DNA of 33,126 nucleotides from Pseudomonadota bacterium (lineage in GTDB: Bacteria; Pseudomonadota; Alphaproteobacteria; Acetobacterales; Acetobacteraceae), in contig JAJZFA010000031.1 of assembly GCA_021805565.1 (NCBI GenBank), positions 1 through 33,126 of the forward strand, read 5' to 3'. Positions 7,376 to 16,528 of this stretch are shown here, one piece after another (the stretch's first letter is position 1; each line of letters starts with the position of its first letter). The position numbers and the translations under genes are program-made. The notes under the pieces were generated by a model. The model had not been told where the DNA came from. It searched no databases and saw only the letters and a program-made list of their open reading frames with translations.

Positions 7376-7939
7376 ATGTCCGAGACCCGTTTCCCTTTGC
7401 TGACCGCCGGCGAGTTAACCGATGAGCAGCGCGCCGTCGTCGATGCGATTCAGTCCGGCCCGCGCGGCAGCGGGCTTCGTGGCCCATTCAATGCCCTGCT
7501 GCGCAGTCCGGTGTTATGCGATCTGGTGCAGCGAGTCGGGGCCTATATTCGCTTCGGCGGTTCCATACCCGCGCCCTTGAACGAACTCGCCATCTGCATG
7601 GCCGGCCGCAAATGGGGCGCGCAATACGAATTCTATGCGCACCGCCGGCTGGCGATCGATGCCGGCCTGAATCCCGCGATCCTGGACGCCATCGCGGACG
7701 GCACTCGTCCGGCGGACATGACCGGCGACGAGACAACGGTGTATGAGTTCGTGAGCGCATTGCTGTCCACCGGTCAGGTTCCGGACGCATGCTATCGCGC
7801 GGCGAAGGAACGGTTCGGGGAGCGCGGGATCATGGATTTGGTGGGCGCTGTCGGCTATTACAGCCTGGTTTCGATGGTCCTGAACGTCGCGCAGGTGCCG
7901 CTGCCCGAGGGTGAAGCAGCCCCGTTAAAGCCGCTCTAG
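7376..7939 (+). CDS. Carboxymuconolactone decarboxylase-family protein
   Basis: The 187-residue protein has the all-helical AhpD/CMD fold signature: LNELAICMAGRKWGAQYEFY (about 68-87) followed by AHRRLAIDAGLNPAILDAI. There is no CxxC pair, so it is not an AhpD-type peroxidase-reducing protein and is closer to the decarboxylase or uncharacterised CMD groups. The substrate cannot be told from sequence. The ATG at 7376 is preceded by GGGAAGAA as a ribosome binding site. It is transcribed divergently from the pqq operon and converges on the lytic transglycosylase gene, with a long hairpin in between. It appears to be a single-gene unit. Confidence 0.85.
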   Translation: MSETRFPLLTAGELTDEQRAVVDAIQSGPRGSGLRGPFNALLRSPVLCDLVQRVGAYIRFGGSIPAPLNELAICMAGRKWGAQYEFYAHRRLAIDAGLNPAILDAIADGTRPADMTGDETTVYEFVSALLSTGQVPDACYRAAKERFGERGIMDLVGAVGYYSLVSMVLNVAQVPLPEGEAAPLKPL

Positions 7940-8056
7940 CGGTATTCGCGATCGGGGCAGCATCGGTAAAACCGGTTCGGTGCGCCGGAAGGGCCGTTCG
8001 CTTGAGCAACCTTGGCCCCCGGCCACGAGACAGCGGTGCCGGACGCGTTCGTGAAC

Positions 8057-8092
8057 GGGGTCTGGCCGGCCAGTGCTGGCCGGTCAGGCCCC
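8057..8092. terminator. Long bidirectional hairpin between convergent genes
   Basis: Positions 8057-8073 and 8076-8092 pair over 17 bp with two G-T wobbles around a two-base loop, with GGGG/CCCC at the base and CCGGCCAG/CTGGCCGG at the tip. It lies between the convergent CMD-family gene (ends 7939) and the lytic transglycosylase gene (ends 8142), where a shared terminator is expected. There is no T-tract on either side, so termination may need Rho or the hairpin may mainly protect 3' ends. Confidence 0.55.
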
Positions 8093-8141
8093 ATTGCTCA
8101 GGCTGAATCGATCGGTCAAGCGTTGATCGGTCCAGCGAGTG

Positions 8142-9284
8142 TTAAGATTGCGCGTCGGGCGAGAGAACGATGCAGCTTCCGTGACCCCGGCCGATATGCT
8201 CGCATGCCTGGATCGCGGTTTCCCGCGACATTCCGGTCAGCCGGGCACGCCACAATGTCGCTCGGCCCTGATGCACGCTGCCAACATAAGGATGCGCGAC
8301 CGCAAGTTCGGCGTGGGCGTGACCGCGCGCCGCTGCCAGCGCGCTGTTGGCCTGCGCCTGATTGGCGTAAGCGCCGACCTGGATTGCCCATTGTCCGGGC
8401 GCTGCCGGCCCGCGATGCGCAGGGGCGGCATCGGCGGCGTTAGCGGATGAGATCAGCCGGAACCCCCCGTGCGGCGGCGCCGGCGGCGTGACCAAGGCGT
8501 AATCGCGAGGCTGCATCGCGCCACGTCCGAGCGGCTCCGCCAGGGCCGCGACCTCGACCGGGGCGCGTTTCTGAACGCGGCCCCCGTTGCCCCCCTGCCT
8601 GGCAGCGGCCAGCACAGCGGCGTGGCCGTAGCGCCTGCCCGGCGGGATATTCAATGGAAGCGCGTTCATCGCCAGCTCATCCGCGGCCGAACGGTTATTC
8701 GGGAATATGCCTTGCAGGTTCGGACCGATCGTCGCCACGTAATGGCGGGTTTCATCGGGCAACGGCCGTATATTGGCCAGATAATCGTCCAAACGGGCCG
8801 GTCCGGCATTATAGGCCGCCAGGAAACCCGGAGAGCCGTAAATCTCGTACATCTCCCGCATATACGCGACCCCGGCGAGAATATTGTCGTGCGGATCGAA
8901 CGGGTCGTCGCCAAGGTTATAGCGGTCCCGCAACCCGTCATACGTCGCGGGCATAACCTGCATAAGACCCATCGCGCCCGCACCGGAGGTGATCAGGCCG
9001 CCATTCTGGTATTCTCGTCCGCCCGATTCCACGCGCATGAGCGAGCGAATCCAGGTGTCGGGAATATCGAAACGACCCGAGGCTTCGCGAATGTAAGGAC
9101 CCCAGGGATCTTCCGGCGGACCCGGCGGGGTGTAATCGTGCTTCGCGTGCGCTACATATCCGGCTGCTTCGTTGATAGCGTCCTGGTGCGGGGCCGTCCC
9201 GCACGCCGCGAGCGCGGTCAACAGGGCGAAGGCAAAAACGGTGCGGAGCCGGGCAGGGGCGATCAGCCGATGCAATGCAGTCAT
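8142..9284 (-). CDS. Lytic transglycosylase lipoprotein with SPOR domain
   Basis: The 380-residue protein probably cleaves peptidoglycan glycan strands in the periplasm. It begins with a signal peptide ending in a lipobox (LTALAAC, Cys28), so it should be anchored as a lipoprotein. A soluble lytic transglycosylase domain follows (about 60-200), with the catalytic Glu86 in SLMRVESGG, then GAGAMGLMQVMP and FLAAYNAGPARLDDYL. A low-complexity linker leads to a C-terminal SPOR domain (about 300-375, WAIQVGAYANQAQANSAL), which binds denuded glycan at division sites. The frame extends 49 codons upstream, but the ATG at 9284 is preferred because it opens the signal peptide and has GGAG upstream. It is divergent from the peroxiredoxin gene. 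Confidence 0.93.
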   Translation of the reverse strand: MTALHRLIAPARLRTVFAFALLTALAACGTAPHQDAINEAAGYVAHAKHDYTPPGPPEDPWGPYIREASGRFDIPDTWIRSLMRVESGGREYQNGGLITSGAGAMGLMQVMPATYDGLRDRYNLGDDPFDPHDNILAGVAYMREMYEIYGSPGFLAAYNAGPARLDDYLANIRPLPDETRHYVATIGPNLQGIFPNNRSAADELAMNALPLNIPPGRRYGHAAVLAAARQGGNGGRVQKRAPVEVAALAEPLGRGAMQPRDYALVTPPAPPHGGFRLISSANAADAAPAHRGPAAPGQWAIQVGAYANQAQANSALAAARGHAHAELAVAHPYVGSVHQGRATLWRARLTGMSRETAIQACEHIGRGHGSCIVLSPDAQS

Positions 9285-9606
9285 ACGTAACCGTCTCCGT
9301 GTCGCGCGACAAACAGGATACCACACGACAGACCTACGGTTGCCGCTTATCCGATACCTCAGGAATACCTTGTAAGGCTTTAAACGACTTCCATCTTTCA
9401 GGCAAGTCATCTCGGCCCTGGGATCAGGCAATCGTATGGCGGAATGATTGGGCGGACAAACGTGCGCCAGTCCGGCGGGATCGGACCAAACCGGCCCGAC
9501 GGGTTTGGACGACCGGGGGCGTGACTTCCCCCGCGCGGGCGGCTAGGAGTGCGGTTCTGTCGCGGTTCTGGGCGGCATTTGTGAAACCCTTGCGGGAGCA
9601 AAGACG
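9285..9606. other. Divergent intergenic region (transglycosylase / peroxiredoxin)
   Basis: This 322-base region separates two divergently transcribed genes and must hold both promoters. I see no convincing coding sequence or tRNA. Two inverted repeats stand out: CCAAACC/GGTTTGG (9486-9492/9502-9508) and GGGGG/CCCCC (9515-9519/9528-9532). The first could be an operator for the peroxiredoxin gene, but it matches no regulator site I can name. Confidence 0.4.
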
Positions 9607-10089
9607 ATGACAATCAAGGTTGGCGACACGATTCCATCCATGAAATTGATGGTGGCATCGGCGGATGGGCCGAAGGAAATATCGACCGACGATATCTTCA
9701 AGGGCAAGAAAGTCGTGCTGTTCGCGGTTCCGGGTGCGTTCACGCCGACATGCAGCGCCAAGCACCTGCCGGGATTCGTGCAGAATGCCGAGGCCTTCAA
9801 GGCCAAGGGCGTCGATGAAATCGCCTGCATCGCCGTCAATGATGCCTTCGTGATGGACGCATGGGGCAAGGACCAGGGCGCCGGCGACAAGGTTACCATG
9901 CTCGCGGACGGCGCGGCCGTATTCGCCAAGGCAATCGGCCTGGAACTCGATCTGAATACCCGCGGCATGGGCTGGCGCAGTCAGCGTTATGCGCTGGTCG
10001 CCGAAGACGGCAAGGTCACCCACCTCGGCGTCGAGGCTCCTGGCGGATTCGAAGTCAGCAAGGCTGAATCGATTCTAGCGGTTCTCTGA
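9607..10089 (+). CDS. Prx5-type peroxiredoxin
   Basis: The 160-residue protein reduces hydrogen peroxide and organic peroxides using a peroxidatic cysteine. Cys49 lies in the family motif PGAFTPTCSAKHLPGF, which marks the Prx5/AhpE-like redoxin group, and length is normal. Cys74 (EIACIAVND) is a possible second thiol. No signal peptide is seen, so it should act in the cytoplasm, with glutathione/glutaredoxin or thioredoxin as likely reductant by family precedent. The ATG at 9607 follows GGGAG at good spacing. A long hairpin terminator follows 5 bases after the stop, so it is probably transcribed alone. Confidence 0.93.
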   Translation: MTIKVGDTIPSMKLMVASADGPKEISTDDIFKGKKVVLFAVPGAFTPTCSAKHLPGFVQNAEAFKAKGVDEIACIAVNDAFVMDAWGKDQGAGDKVTMLADGAAVFAKAIGLELDLNTRGMGWRSQRYALVAEDGKVTHLGVEAPGGFEVSKAESILAVL

Positions 10090-10094
10090 GAATT

Positions 10095-10131
10095 AACGGT
10101 TCGGCGGCCGCCCGGGCCGCCGATTACCGTT
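10095..10131 (+). terminator. Terminator hairpin after the peroxiredoxin gene
   Basis: TCGGCGGC (10101-10108) pairs with GCCGCCGA (10116-10123), and flanking AACGGT (10095-10100) pairs with ACCGTT (10126-10131) across a two-base TT bulge. The extended 14-bp stem starts just after the TGA of the peroxiredoxin gene. No T-tract follows. Confidence 0.6.
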
Positions 10132-10436
10132 GTCGCACGACTGTCACGAAAACCGGCTTGCATCCGGTTGGGCCATCTGCTTCTTGATTGGCGAACAGTG
10201 CGGGCCCAGTCAGGATTGGCTTTTCTTCGCCGGGATTTACCAGACGCCGGTTTGTCCGCCATCAGGCCAGTCTGCGCACGCATTGCCATTGCTACCGCGG
10301 TATTGCTTCCAGATCAGGTGTCACAGCCGTCCTCGCACGGATTGCATGCGCAGGCGCGGGCGGCGTTCGCGGCGCGTCATCGAGCGCGAACGGTTGCGGC
10401 GGATGTCGCGAATCGCACGCGGACTTGAATCCGCTC
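10132..10436. other. Intergenic stretch upstream of the porin gene
   Basis: There is no supported gene in this stretch. Open frames are present but their translations are Arg/Cys/His-rich without recognisable domains, as expected of non-coding GC-rich DNA. The sequence becomes AT-rich towards its right end, where a candidate porin promoter lies. Confidence 0.4.
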
Positions 10437-10465
10437 TTGCGTATTTGGATGTCATTTATTACAAT
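10437..10465 (+). promoter_or_regulatory. Candidate promoter of the OprB-type porin gene
   Basis: TTGCGT (10437-10442) and TACAAT (10460-10465) are separated by 17 bases in an AT-rich segment unlike its surroundings. The -10 box is 49 bases before the porin ATG at 10515. The match to a sigma70-type promoter is fair; no operator is recognised. Confidence 0.5.
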
Positions 10466-10514
10466 AAAGTAGATATGTACGAATATTTGCCGCTCGCCGA
10501 AGGACTTGTCCTTT

Positions 10515-11909
10515 ATGCTTAATCGATACTGGACAGTGCTTCTCGCCCTGGCCTTGCTGGCTCGTCCGGCGGCGGCGCAGGACCGGACGTTAGTCGCCGC
10601 CGGCGACGCCGTGTTGTCGTCCGATACGCCAGCGGGTCCGGCTGAACCCGCCGTCGCGCCGGCCGTCACCGAACAATGGGCCATTCATGGCCAAAGCACC
10701 TATACCCAGCAGCTTCAGCCGGCCTTCCATTCGCCCTATCAAGGACCGCAAAGCCTGCCTGGGGATGCGAACGGGCGGGAAACATTCGATGCGACGGTAT
10801 TCGTCGGATTCCGTCCGTGGCAGGGGGCGGAAATCTGGTTCAACCCCGAAGCCGATCAGGGCTTCGGCCTGGGCAACAGTTACGGCGTCGCAGGCTACCT
10901 CAGCGGCGAGGCCTACAAGGTAGGGGAGGTCTATCCGTACTATCGCATGGCGCGAGCGTTCTTTCGCCAGACCATCGACCTGGGCGGCGACATCCAGCGG
11001 GTCGATCCGGACCTCAATCAGTTGGGCGGGTCGCAAACGGCGAACCGGGTTGTGCTGACCATCGGCAAGGTGTCCGTCGTCGATATTTTCGACACCAACA
11101 AATACGCCCACGATCCGCGTAACGACTTCCTGAACTGGTCGGTCATCGACGCGGGGTCGTTCGACTACGCGGCCGATGCCTGGGGCTCCACCTATGGCGC
11201 CGTTGGCGAATGGTATCAGGATTGGTGGACCATCCGAGCCGGGCTGTTCGATCTGTCGGATGTGCCGAACGGGACGCATCTCAGCCTGCCGTTGATACAC
11301 CAGGATCAATTCGTAACGGAATTGGAAGAACGCCACACGCTTTGGGATCAGCCTGGAAAGATCAAATTCCTATCATGGCTGACCCGCGCCAATTTGGGAA
11401 CCTATGCGAATGCAATCGCGCTGGGCGCGGCCACCGGTACGATTCCATCCACCGCGGCCGTCCGTGGCTATCGCAGCAAGTATGGTTTTGTCCTGAACCT
11501 CGAACAGCAATTGGCGCCCGATCTGGGTATGTTCGCCCGAGCCGGCTGGACGAGCGGTGGCGTTGAAGAGGTGGATTTCACCGACATCGACCGAACCGTC
11601 TCCATTGGGCTTTCGCTGGCCGGCACACGATGGAACCGGCCGGACGATGCCGTCGGCCTGGCCGGCGTGGTCAACCAGATATCCCGAGCGGCTCGGCAAT
11701 ATCTGGCGGCCGGGGGCCTTGGCGGCATCATCGGAGATGGACAATTGCCGATGGCCGGGCCGGAGGAGATTATCGAGACTTACTATAGCTATGCGGTCAA
11801 CAGTGTCACCCGGATTGCCGCCGATTATCAGTTCGTCAATAATCCGGCGTACAATCAGCAACGCGGGCCGGTTTCTGTGTTTGCGCTGCGTTTGCACGTT
11901 CAATACTGA
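10515..11909 (+). CDS. OprB-family carbohydrate porin
   Basis: The 464-residue protein has a signal peptide (MLNRYWTVLLALALLARPAA followed by AQ) and the pattern of an outer-membrane beta-barrel: alternating aromatic and polar strands and a C-terminal strand ending in an aromatic residue (LRLHVQY). WAIHGQSTYTQQ, FVGFRPWQGAEIWFNPE and GWTSGGVEEVDFTDIDRTVS are typical of the OprB carbohydrate-selective porins, which pass sugars into the periplasm. A TTG at 10506 also opens the frame, but the ATG at 10515 is preferred because AAGGA (10500-10504) lies ten bases upstream. It is transcribed alone and converges on nadE. In PQQ-using bacteria such a porin would feed periplasmic sugar oxidation; that link is inference. 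Confidence 0.9.
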   Translation: MLNRYWTVLLALALLARPAAAQDRTLVAAGDAVLSSDTPAGPAEPAVAPAVTEQWAIHGQSTYTQQLQPAFHSPYQGPQSLPGDANGRETFDATVFVGFRPWQGAEIWFNPEADQGFGLGNSYGVAGYLSGEAYKVGEVYPYYRMARAFFRQTIDLGGDIQRVDPDLNQLGGSQTANRVVLTIGKVSVVDIFDTNKYAHDPRNDFLNWSVIDAGSFDYAADAWGSTYGAVGEWYQDWWTIRAGLFDLSDVPNGTHLSLPLIHQDQFVTELEERHTLWDQPGKIKFLSWLTRANLGTYANAIALGAATGTIPSTAAVRGYRSKYGFVLNLEQQLAPDLGMFARAGWTSGGVEEVDFTDIDRTVSIGLSLAGTRWNRPDDAVGLAGVVNQISRAARQYLAAGGLGGIIGDGQLPMAGPEEIIETYYSYAVNSVTRIAADYQFVNNPAYNQQRGPVSVFALRLHVQY

Positions 11910-11942
11910 CCCGGCTCGGCGGTTCCGTCGCGGATCGCGCGA

Positions 11943-13979
11943 TCAACCTACAGGGACGTTTCGCTCCAGCTCCGCCAGCCACGCCGCCGCGTTGCCGTCG
12001 GACGGCGCCCGCCAGTCGCCGCGCGGCGACAGCGATCCGCCGGCCGACACTTTCGGTCCGTTCGGCATGGCGCTGCGCTTGAACTGACTGAACGCAAAGA
12101 AGCGAGTCAAAAACACCTTCATCCAGCGACGGATCTGCTCCAGGTCGTAAGCGACACGCCGGTCCGCGGCGAAATGCGGCGGCCAACCGCCCCGCGCCGG
12201 GTCTTCCCAGGTGTGCAGCGCCATGAATGCGATTTTCGATGGGGCGAATCCGTAACGAAGAATATGGAACAGGGTGAAGTCCTGTAAAGCGTAGGGTCCG
12301 ATCGCGGCCTCGGTGCTTTGCGGCGTTTCGCCCTCGGCCACGGGCACCAGTTCGGGGGAAATTTCGGTCGAAACGATCGCATCCAGCGTTTCCAGAACGT
12401 TATCGGGAAAACGCCGCGTGCCGATAATCCAGCGGATCAGGTGCTGGATCAGCGTTTTCGGCACACCGGCGTTGACGTTGTAATGCGCCATCTGGTCGCC
12501 GACGCCATACGTACACCACCCCAGCGCCAGTTCCGAAAGATCGCCGGTGCCAATGACGATGCCGCCGTGACGATTTGCCAGCCGGAACAGATAGTCGGTG
12601 CGCAATCCGGCCTGCACATTCTCGAACGTGATGTCATAGACCGGCTTTCCCGTTGAATACGGGTGCCCGATATCGGCCAGCATCTGTTTCGCAGCGGGTT
12701 GTATATCGAGTTCGGCGGCGGAAACGCCCAGCGAAGTCATCAGCTTCCAGGCGTTGGATTTGGTGTGTCCGGAGGTGGCAAATCCCGGCATCGTGTAGGC
12801 AAGGATGCCCTCGCGCGGCAAACCGAGCCGATCGAATGCCTGGGCGCAAACGAGGAGTGCCTGGGTGGAATCGAGGCCGCCGGAAATGCCGATCACCACT
12901 TTCTTCAACCCGGCCGCACGCATCCGCTGCGCCAGGCCGGATACCTGGATGTTATAGGCTTCGTAACAATCTTGTTCCAGCCGCGTTACGTCGGCGGGCA
13001 CGAATGGAAACCGTTCCACCGTGCGGCGGAAGCCGATATCGCCGGACGGCGGCGCGACCGCGAAGGCGATGCGGCGGAACGGGCGCGCATAACGCCGGCG
13101 GTTGGTGTCGAACGACCCCATTTGCAGGCGCTCCTGCGCCAGCATCTCCAGATCGACATCGGCGATCGCCGCCTGATCGGCCTCGGGAAACCGGTCCGTC
13201 TCGGCCAGGGTGCCGCCGTTCTCGAAGACCGATGCCTGACCGTCCCAGGCGAGGTCGGTGGTGGATTCGCCTGCTCCGGCGGCGGCGTAAAGATATGCGG
13301 CCAGACACCGGGCCGACTGCGACCGGCACAGCAGCCGGCGGGTTTCGGCCTTGCCGATGGTGATGTTGCTGGCCGACAGGTTGGCCAGCACGGTGGCGCC
13401 AGCGGCGGCGGCCTGCCCGCTGGGCGGGTTCGGCACCCAGATATCCTCGCAAATTTCCGCGTGCACGATCAGGCCGCGCACGTCGGACGCTTCCCACAGC
13501 AGGTCGGTGCCGAACGGGACAGTGTGGCCGCCGAGGTCGATGCTGGCCCCATCGGTGCCGTCGCCGCTGACAAAATGCCGGGCTTCGTAGAATTCGCGAT
13601 AGTTCGGCAGGTGGATTTTCGGCACCGCGCCAAGGATCGTACCGCGATGGATCGCCACCGCGCAGTTATACAGCGCGCCCCGGTACCGCAGCGGCGCACC
13701 CACCAGCAAAAGCGGCATCAGGGACTCCGAACCGGCAACGATCGTGCCGATCGCGGTTTCCACCGCATCCAGCAACGGTGTTTGCTGCAATAGATCGCCG
13801 ATCGAGTATCCGGAAAGTCCCAGTTCCGGAAAGACCGCGACGGCCACCCCCTGGCGGTCGCAATCCTGGGCCATGCGCAGGATCGTGTCCGCGTTGGTGG
13901 CCGGATCGGCCAGCGCGGTGCGGGTTGTGCAAGCGGCCACACGGGCGAAGCCGTGACGATAGACGGAACGGAAACTCAT
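11943..13979 (-). CDS. nadE: Glutamine-dependent NAD synthetase
   Basis: NadE amidates deamido-NAD to NAD, the last step of NAD synthesis. This is the two-domain form (678 residues): an N-terminal nitrilase-type glutaminase channels ammonia to the C-terminal synthetase. The glutaminase triad is Glu52 (FPELGLSGYS), Lys121 (AVPKIHLPNYREFYE) and Cys177 (HAEICEDIWVP), close to the numbering of the Mycobacterium enzyme. The synthetase ATP loop SGGLDS is at 366-371. Length matches the family. The frame extends 21 codons further upstream, but the ATG at 13979 begins the normal N-terminus (MSFRSVYRHGFARVAACT) and has AGGG upstream. It converges on the porin gene with 33 bases between the stops. Confidence 0.96.
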   Translation of the reverse strand: MSFRSVYRHGFARVAACTTRTALADPATNADTILRMAQDCDRQGVAVAVFPELGLSGYSIGDLLQQTPLLDAVETAIGTIVAGSESLMPLLLVGAPLRYRGALYNCAVAIHRGTILGAVPKIHLPNYREFYEARHFVSGDGTDGASIDLGGHTVPFGTDLLWEASDVRGLIVHAEICEDIWVPNPPSGQAAAAGATVLANLSASNITIGKAETRRLLCRSQSARCLAAYLYAAAGAGESTTDLAWDGQASVFENGGTLAETDRFPEADQAAIADVDLEMLAQERLQMGSFDTNRRRYARPFRRIAFAVAPPSGDIGFRRTVERFPFVPADVTRLEQDCYEAYNIQVSGLAQRMRAAGLKKVVIGISGGLDSTQALLVCAQAFDRLGLPREGILAYTMPGFATSGHTKSNAWKLMTSLGVSAAELDIQPAAKQMLADIGHPYSTGKPVYDITFENVQAGLRTDYLFRLANRHGGIVIGTGDLSELALGWCTYGVGDQMAHYNVNAGVPKTLIQHLIRWIIGTRRFPDNVLETLDAIVSTEISPELVPVAEGETPQSTEAAIGPYALQDFTLFHILRYGFAPSKIAFMALHTWEDPARGGWPPHFAADRRVAYDLEQIRRWMKVFLTRFFAFSQFKRSAMPNGPKVSAGGSLSPRGDWRAPSDGNAAAWLAELERNVPVG

Positions 13980-14115
13980 GATGACCCTGGACAGTGCGCG
14001 CCGTACTATGGCGCGGGTCGCCCGCAAGCGCCATCCAGGCACTCCGGATTTCCTGGCCGGCCGTCGCCGTCCGCGTCACTGGTCCGGATTCGCCGCGTGC
14101 CCGTTGGCCGGCCGG

Positions 14116-14688
14116 TCAGTCTTCCAGCGGCGGTTTGCCCTCATGCGCGACCATCAGATCGTGCATGTCGGAGGCATGTTCCTCCTCCACGACCAGAATA
14201 CCCTCCAGCATGACCCGCGTTGCCGGATCGTAGTCGCCGAAATAGCGGATCAGTTCCCGGTAATGATCCACCGCGATGCGTTCGGCGATCAGATTTTCCT
14301 TGATCATATCGACAAGGTTGCCGCCCTCGGCATATTGCGAGGCTGAACGGCTTGCCAGCCCATCCGGATTGAAATCCGGTTTGCCGCCCAATTGGTCGAT
14401 CCGTTCCGCCACAAGCATCATATGCGCTTGTTCTTCCTTGGCGTGTTCGGCGAATTCGGCCTTAACGCCCTCGCTGGAAATACCGGTCGCCGTAACCGCA
14501 TGCATTGTATAGCGCAGCACGCAGACAATTTCTGTCGCCAGGACGGCCTGCAAAATCTCTATCGTCTTTTTTACGTCGCCGCCATAGGTGGAGGCGATCG
14601 CGCCGGAGGAGATGTTCTTTCTGGCCCGTTCGCGCAGCATTTTCACGTCGCTCAGGAACGGCTTTGCGGTTTTGTCGCTGTTCGCCAC
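14116..14688 (-). CDS. Ferritin-like di-iron protein (bacterioferritin/Dps-like)
   Basis: This four-helix-bundle protein of about 190 residues carries a full di-iron ligand set: Glu53 (ATEIVCVLRY), Glu86 and His89 (EEQAH), Glu136 (IAERIAVDHY) and Glu168 with His171 (EEEHASD). Iron storage or oxidative protection is likely; whether it forms a 24-mer, a 12-mer or something else cannot be told. The frame opens with a TTG at 14757, but the GTG at 14688 is preferred because GGAG lies six bases upstream and the extra residues are not family-like. It lies downstream of prs on the same strand, separated by a hairpin, so co-transcription is possible but may be attenuated. Confidence 0.85.
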   Translation of the reverse strand: MANSDKTAKPFLSDVKMLRERARKNISSGAIASTYGGDVKKTIEILQAVLATEIVCVLRYTMHAVTATGISSEGVKAEFAEHAKEEQAHMMLVAERIDQLGGKPDFNPDGLASRSASQYAEGGNLVDMIKENLIAERIAVDHYRELIRYFGDYDPATRVMLEGILVVEEEHASDMHDLMVAHEGKPPLED

Positions 14689-14740
14689 GGCTTGCTCCGG
14701 TTCGTTATACCGAAGCGTAACGTGGCACGGCACCGCCGGG

Positions 14741-14757
14741 TTGCCGGTGGCCGGCAA
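14741..14757 (-). terminator. Hairpin between prs and the ferritin-like gene
   Basis: TTGCCGG (14741-14747) and CCGGCAA (14751-14757) form a perfect 7-bp stem with a three-base loop, starting six bases after the prs stop codon on the minus strand. It may terminate or attenuate the prs transcript before the ferritin-like gene. There is no T-tract. Confidence 0.35.
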
Positions 14758-14763
14758 TCTTGT

Positions 14764-15696
14764 TCAGTCGAACAGCGAACTGACCGAACTTTCGTCGCTG
14801 ATGCGTCGCATCGCCTCCGCCAGCAGGGGCGCGATGGTCAGTTCGCGGATGTTGCCGCAACGCTTCACTTCGTCGGTGGCCAGGATCGAGTCGGTGATGG
14901 TCATCATCTCGATGGGCGAAGACGCGATGCGGGCAACGGCGGCGCCGGACAGCACGCCATGGGTGACATAGGCGCTGGCCGACCGGGCGCCGTGCCGGAC
15001 CAGTGCGTCGGCGGCGTTGCAGTGGGTGCCGCCGGAGTCCACAAGGTCATCGACCAGCAGGCAGTCGCGGCCGGCGACGTCGCCAATGATGTTCATCACC
15101 TCGGAATGACCGGCCCGTTCGCGGCGTTTGTCGATGATGGCAAGGTCGCAGTTCATCCGCGTGGCGATGGCGCGCGCGCGCACCACGCCGCCGACATCGG
15201 GGGAAACGATCATCAGATCGCGGCCCTGGTAGTGCTCCTCGATATCGCGGCTGAACAGCGGGGCGGCGATCAGGTTGTCCACCGGAATATCGAAAAAGCC
15301 CTGAATCTGGCCGGCGTGCAGGTCCATGGTCAGCACCCGGTGGGCGCCGGCCTCGGTGATCAGGTTGGCCACCAATTTAGCCGAAATCGGTGTGCGCGGG
15401 GCCGATTTGCGGTCCTGCCGAGCGTAGCCGAAGTAGGGAATAACGGCGGTGATGCGGCGGGCGGATGATCGGCGGAGCGCATCCAGCGTGACCAGCAGTT
15501 CCATCAGGTTGTCGTTGGCGGGGAACGAGGTGGACTGGATGACGAAAACATCCTCCCCGCGCACGTTTTCCTGGATTTCGACGAACACCTCCATATCGGC
15601 GAATCGCCTGATGGAGGCTTTGGTCAGCGGCAGTTCGAGAATGCGGGCCACCGCCTCGGCCAGGGGACGATTGCTGTTGCAGGCGACGATCTTCAT
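14764..15696 (-). CDS. prs: Ribose-phosphate pyrophosphokinase
   Basis: Prs makes PRPP from ribose 5-phosphate and ATP for nucleotide, histidine, tryptophan and NAD synthesis. The 310-residue sequence is complete and typical: [17 protein letters not shown] at the start, FGYARQDRK in the ATP-binding loop region, [19 protein letters not shown], and the PRPP-binding loop [17 protein letters not shown]. The frame extends 17 codons upstream, but the ATG at 15696 gives the family N-terminus. It lies upstream of a ferritin-like gene on the same strand with a hairpin between. Confidence 0.96.
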   Translation of the reverse strand: MKIVACNSNRPLAEAVARILELPLTKASIRRFADMEVFVEIQENVRGEDVFVIQSTSFPANDNLMELLVTLDALRRSSARRITAVIPYFGYARQDRKSAPRTPISAKLVANLITEAGAHRVLTMDLHAGQIQGFFDIPVDNLIAAPLFSRDIEEHYQGRDLMIVSPDVGGVVRARAIATRMNCDLAIIDKRRERAGHSEVMNIIGDVAGRDCLLVDDLVDSGGTHCNAADALVRHGARSASAYVTHGVLSGAAVARIASSPIEMMTITDSILATDEVKRCGNIRELTIAPLLAEAMRRISDESSVSSLFD

Positions 15697-15846
15697 GGGG
15701 CGGGACCGCTGGGAATAAGGCCGAACCGGTCGGGACGCCGGAAACACGCGGCTTCTACCAATCGTTCCGTGACATGTCCATGAACGCGGGTTGCGGTGTC
15801 GTAGCCGGTCACGCTTGTAAACAGGTCATTATTTCGTCCCCGACAT

Positions 15847-16452
15847 TTACCACCTGGCATCCGGTGCGATCGCCGGCGCCTGGCCGGCCGGACGGCACGC
15901 CGGGATAAACTGGGCGGCGCGGAAGGCGGTGTGGCGGATCGCCGCTTCGGCCGGCAGGTGCATGCCGTGAAACACCGCGGCGACGATGGCAACCGCGGCG
16001 ATCGCCGGGGCGATTTTCAGCCCCGGCGGCGGCGAGCCGACGAAGCGGAACAGGACCGCGGCACCCGCCAGACCGAGCGAGGCACCGGCGACCACCTCCG
16101 GTACTGTATGATCGTGCAGAACGATGCGGGATACGCCGATCGCGACCGCCGCCAGCAGGGCCGCGGGCAGAATGCTGGACCGGCGGCGCGTGAGGATCGC
16201 GGCGAGGCCTCCGCAAACCACGGCCGCGGCCGCGACATGGCCGCTGGGACTGTGGACATCCATCGGGCCGAACACCGGATCGCATGACAGGAACATCAGT
16301 TTGGCCGCCAGCGTCGCCGCGAAGGTGCCGGCCACCACGACCAGCCATACCAGCGCACCCCTGCGCCAGCCTTGCACGGCAAGCACAATGGCGACGGCCA
16401 GGACCAAGGGCATGACAACGGCCTGGTCGGCGAAGTCTGTCAGGTATCTCAC
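15847..16452 (-). CDS. PAP2-superfamily membrane phosphatase
   Basis: The 201-residue protein is mostly hydrophobic, with about five membrane segments. It carries two of the acid-phosphatase signatures: SPSGHVAAAA (about 68-77) with the catalytic PSGH, and SRIVLHDHTVPEVVAG (about 108-123), resembling SRx5HxxxD with Glu at the last position. The first signature (KX6RP) is not clear; KLMFLSCDP is the nearest candidate. It may dephosphorylate a lipid such as undecaprenyl pyrophosphate or phosphatidic acid, but the substrate is unknown. It is a single-gene unit on the minus strand, 150 bases upstream of prs. Confidence 0.8.
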   Translation of the reverse strand: MRYLTDFADQAVVMPLVLAVAIVLAVQGWRRGALVWLVVVAGTFAATLAAKLMFLSCDPVFGPMDVHSPSGHVAAAAVVCGGLAAILTRRRSSILPAALLAAVAIGVSRIVLHDHTVPEVVAGASLGLAGAAVLFRFVGSPPPGLKIAPAIAAVAIVAAVFHGMHLPAEAAIRHTAFRAAQFIPACRPAGQAPAIAPDARW

Positions 16453-16528
16453 ACGACGCGGTCTAGGCTAAAAACCTTAACGAACGGTTCAAGACCGCTG
16501 GCGGCCATTGCCGACCGTCCAACCAGCG

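Noticed and set aside
10130-10522. A 130-codon plus-strand open frame between the peroxiredoxin and porin genes
   Set aside because: The translation is rich in Arg, Cys and His without any domain, it overlaps the porin start, and the candidate porin promoter lies inside it.
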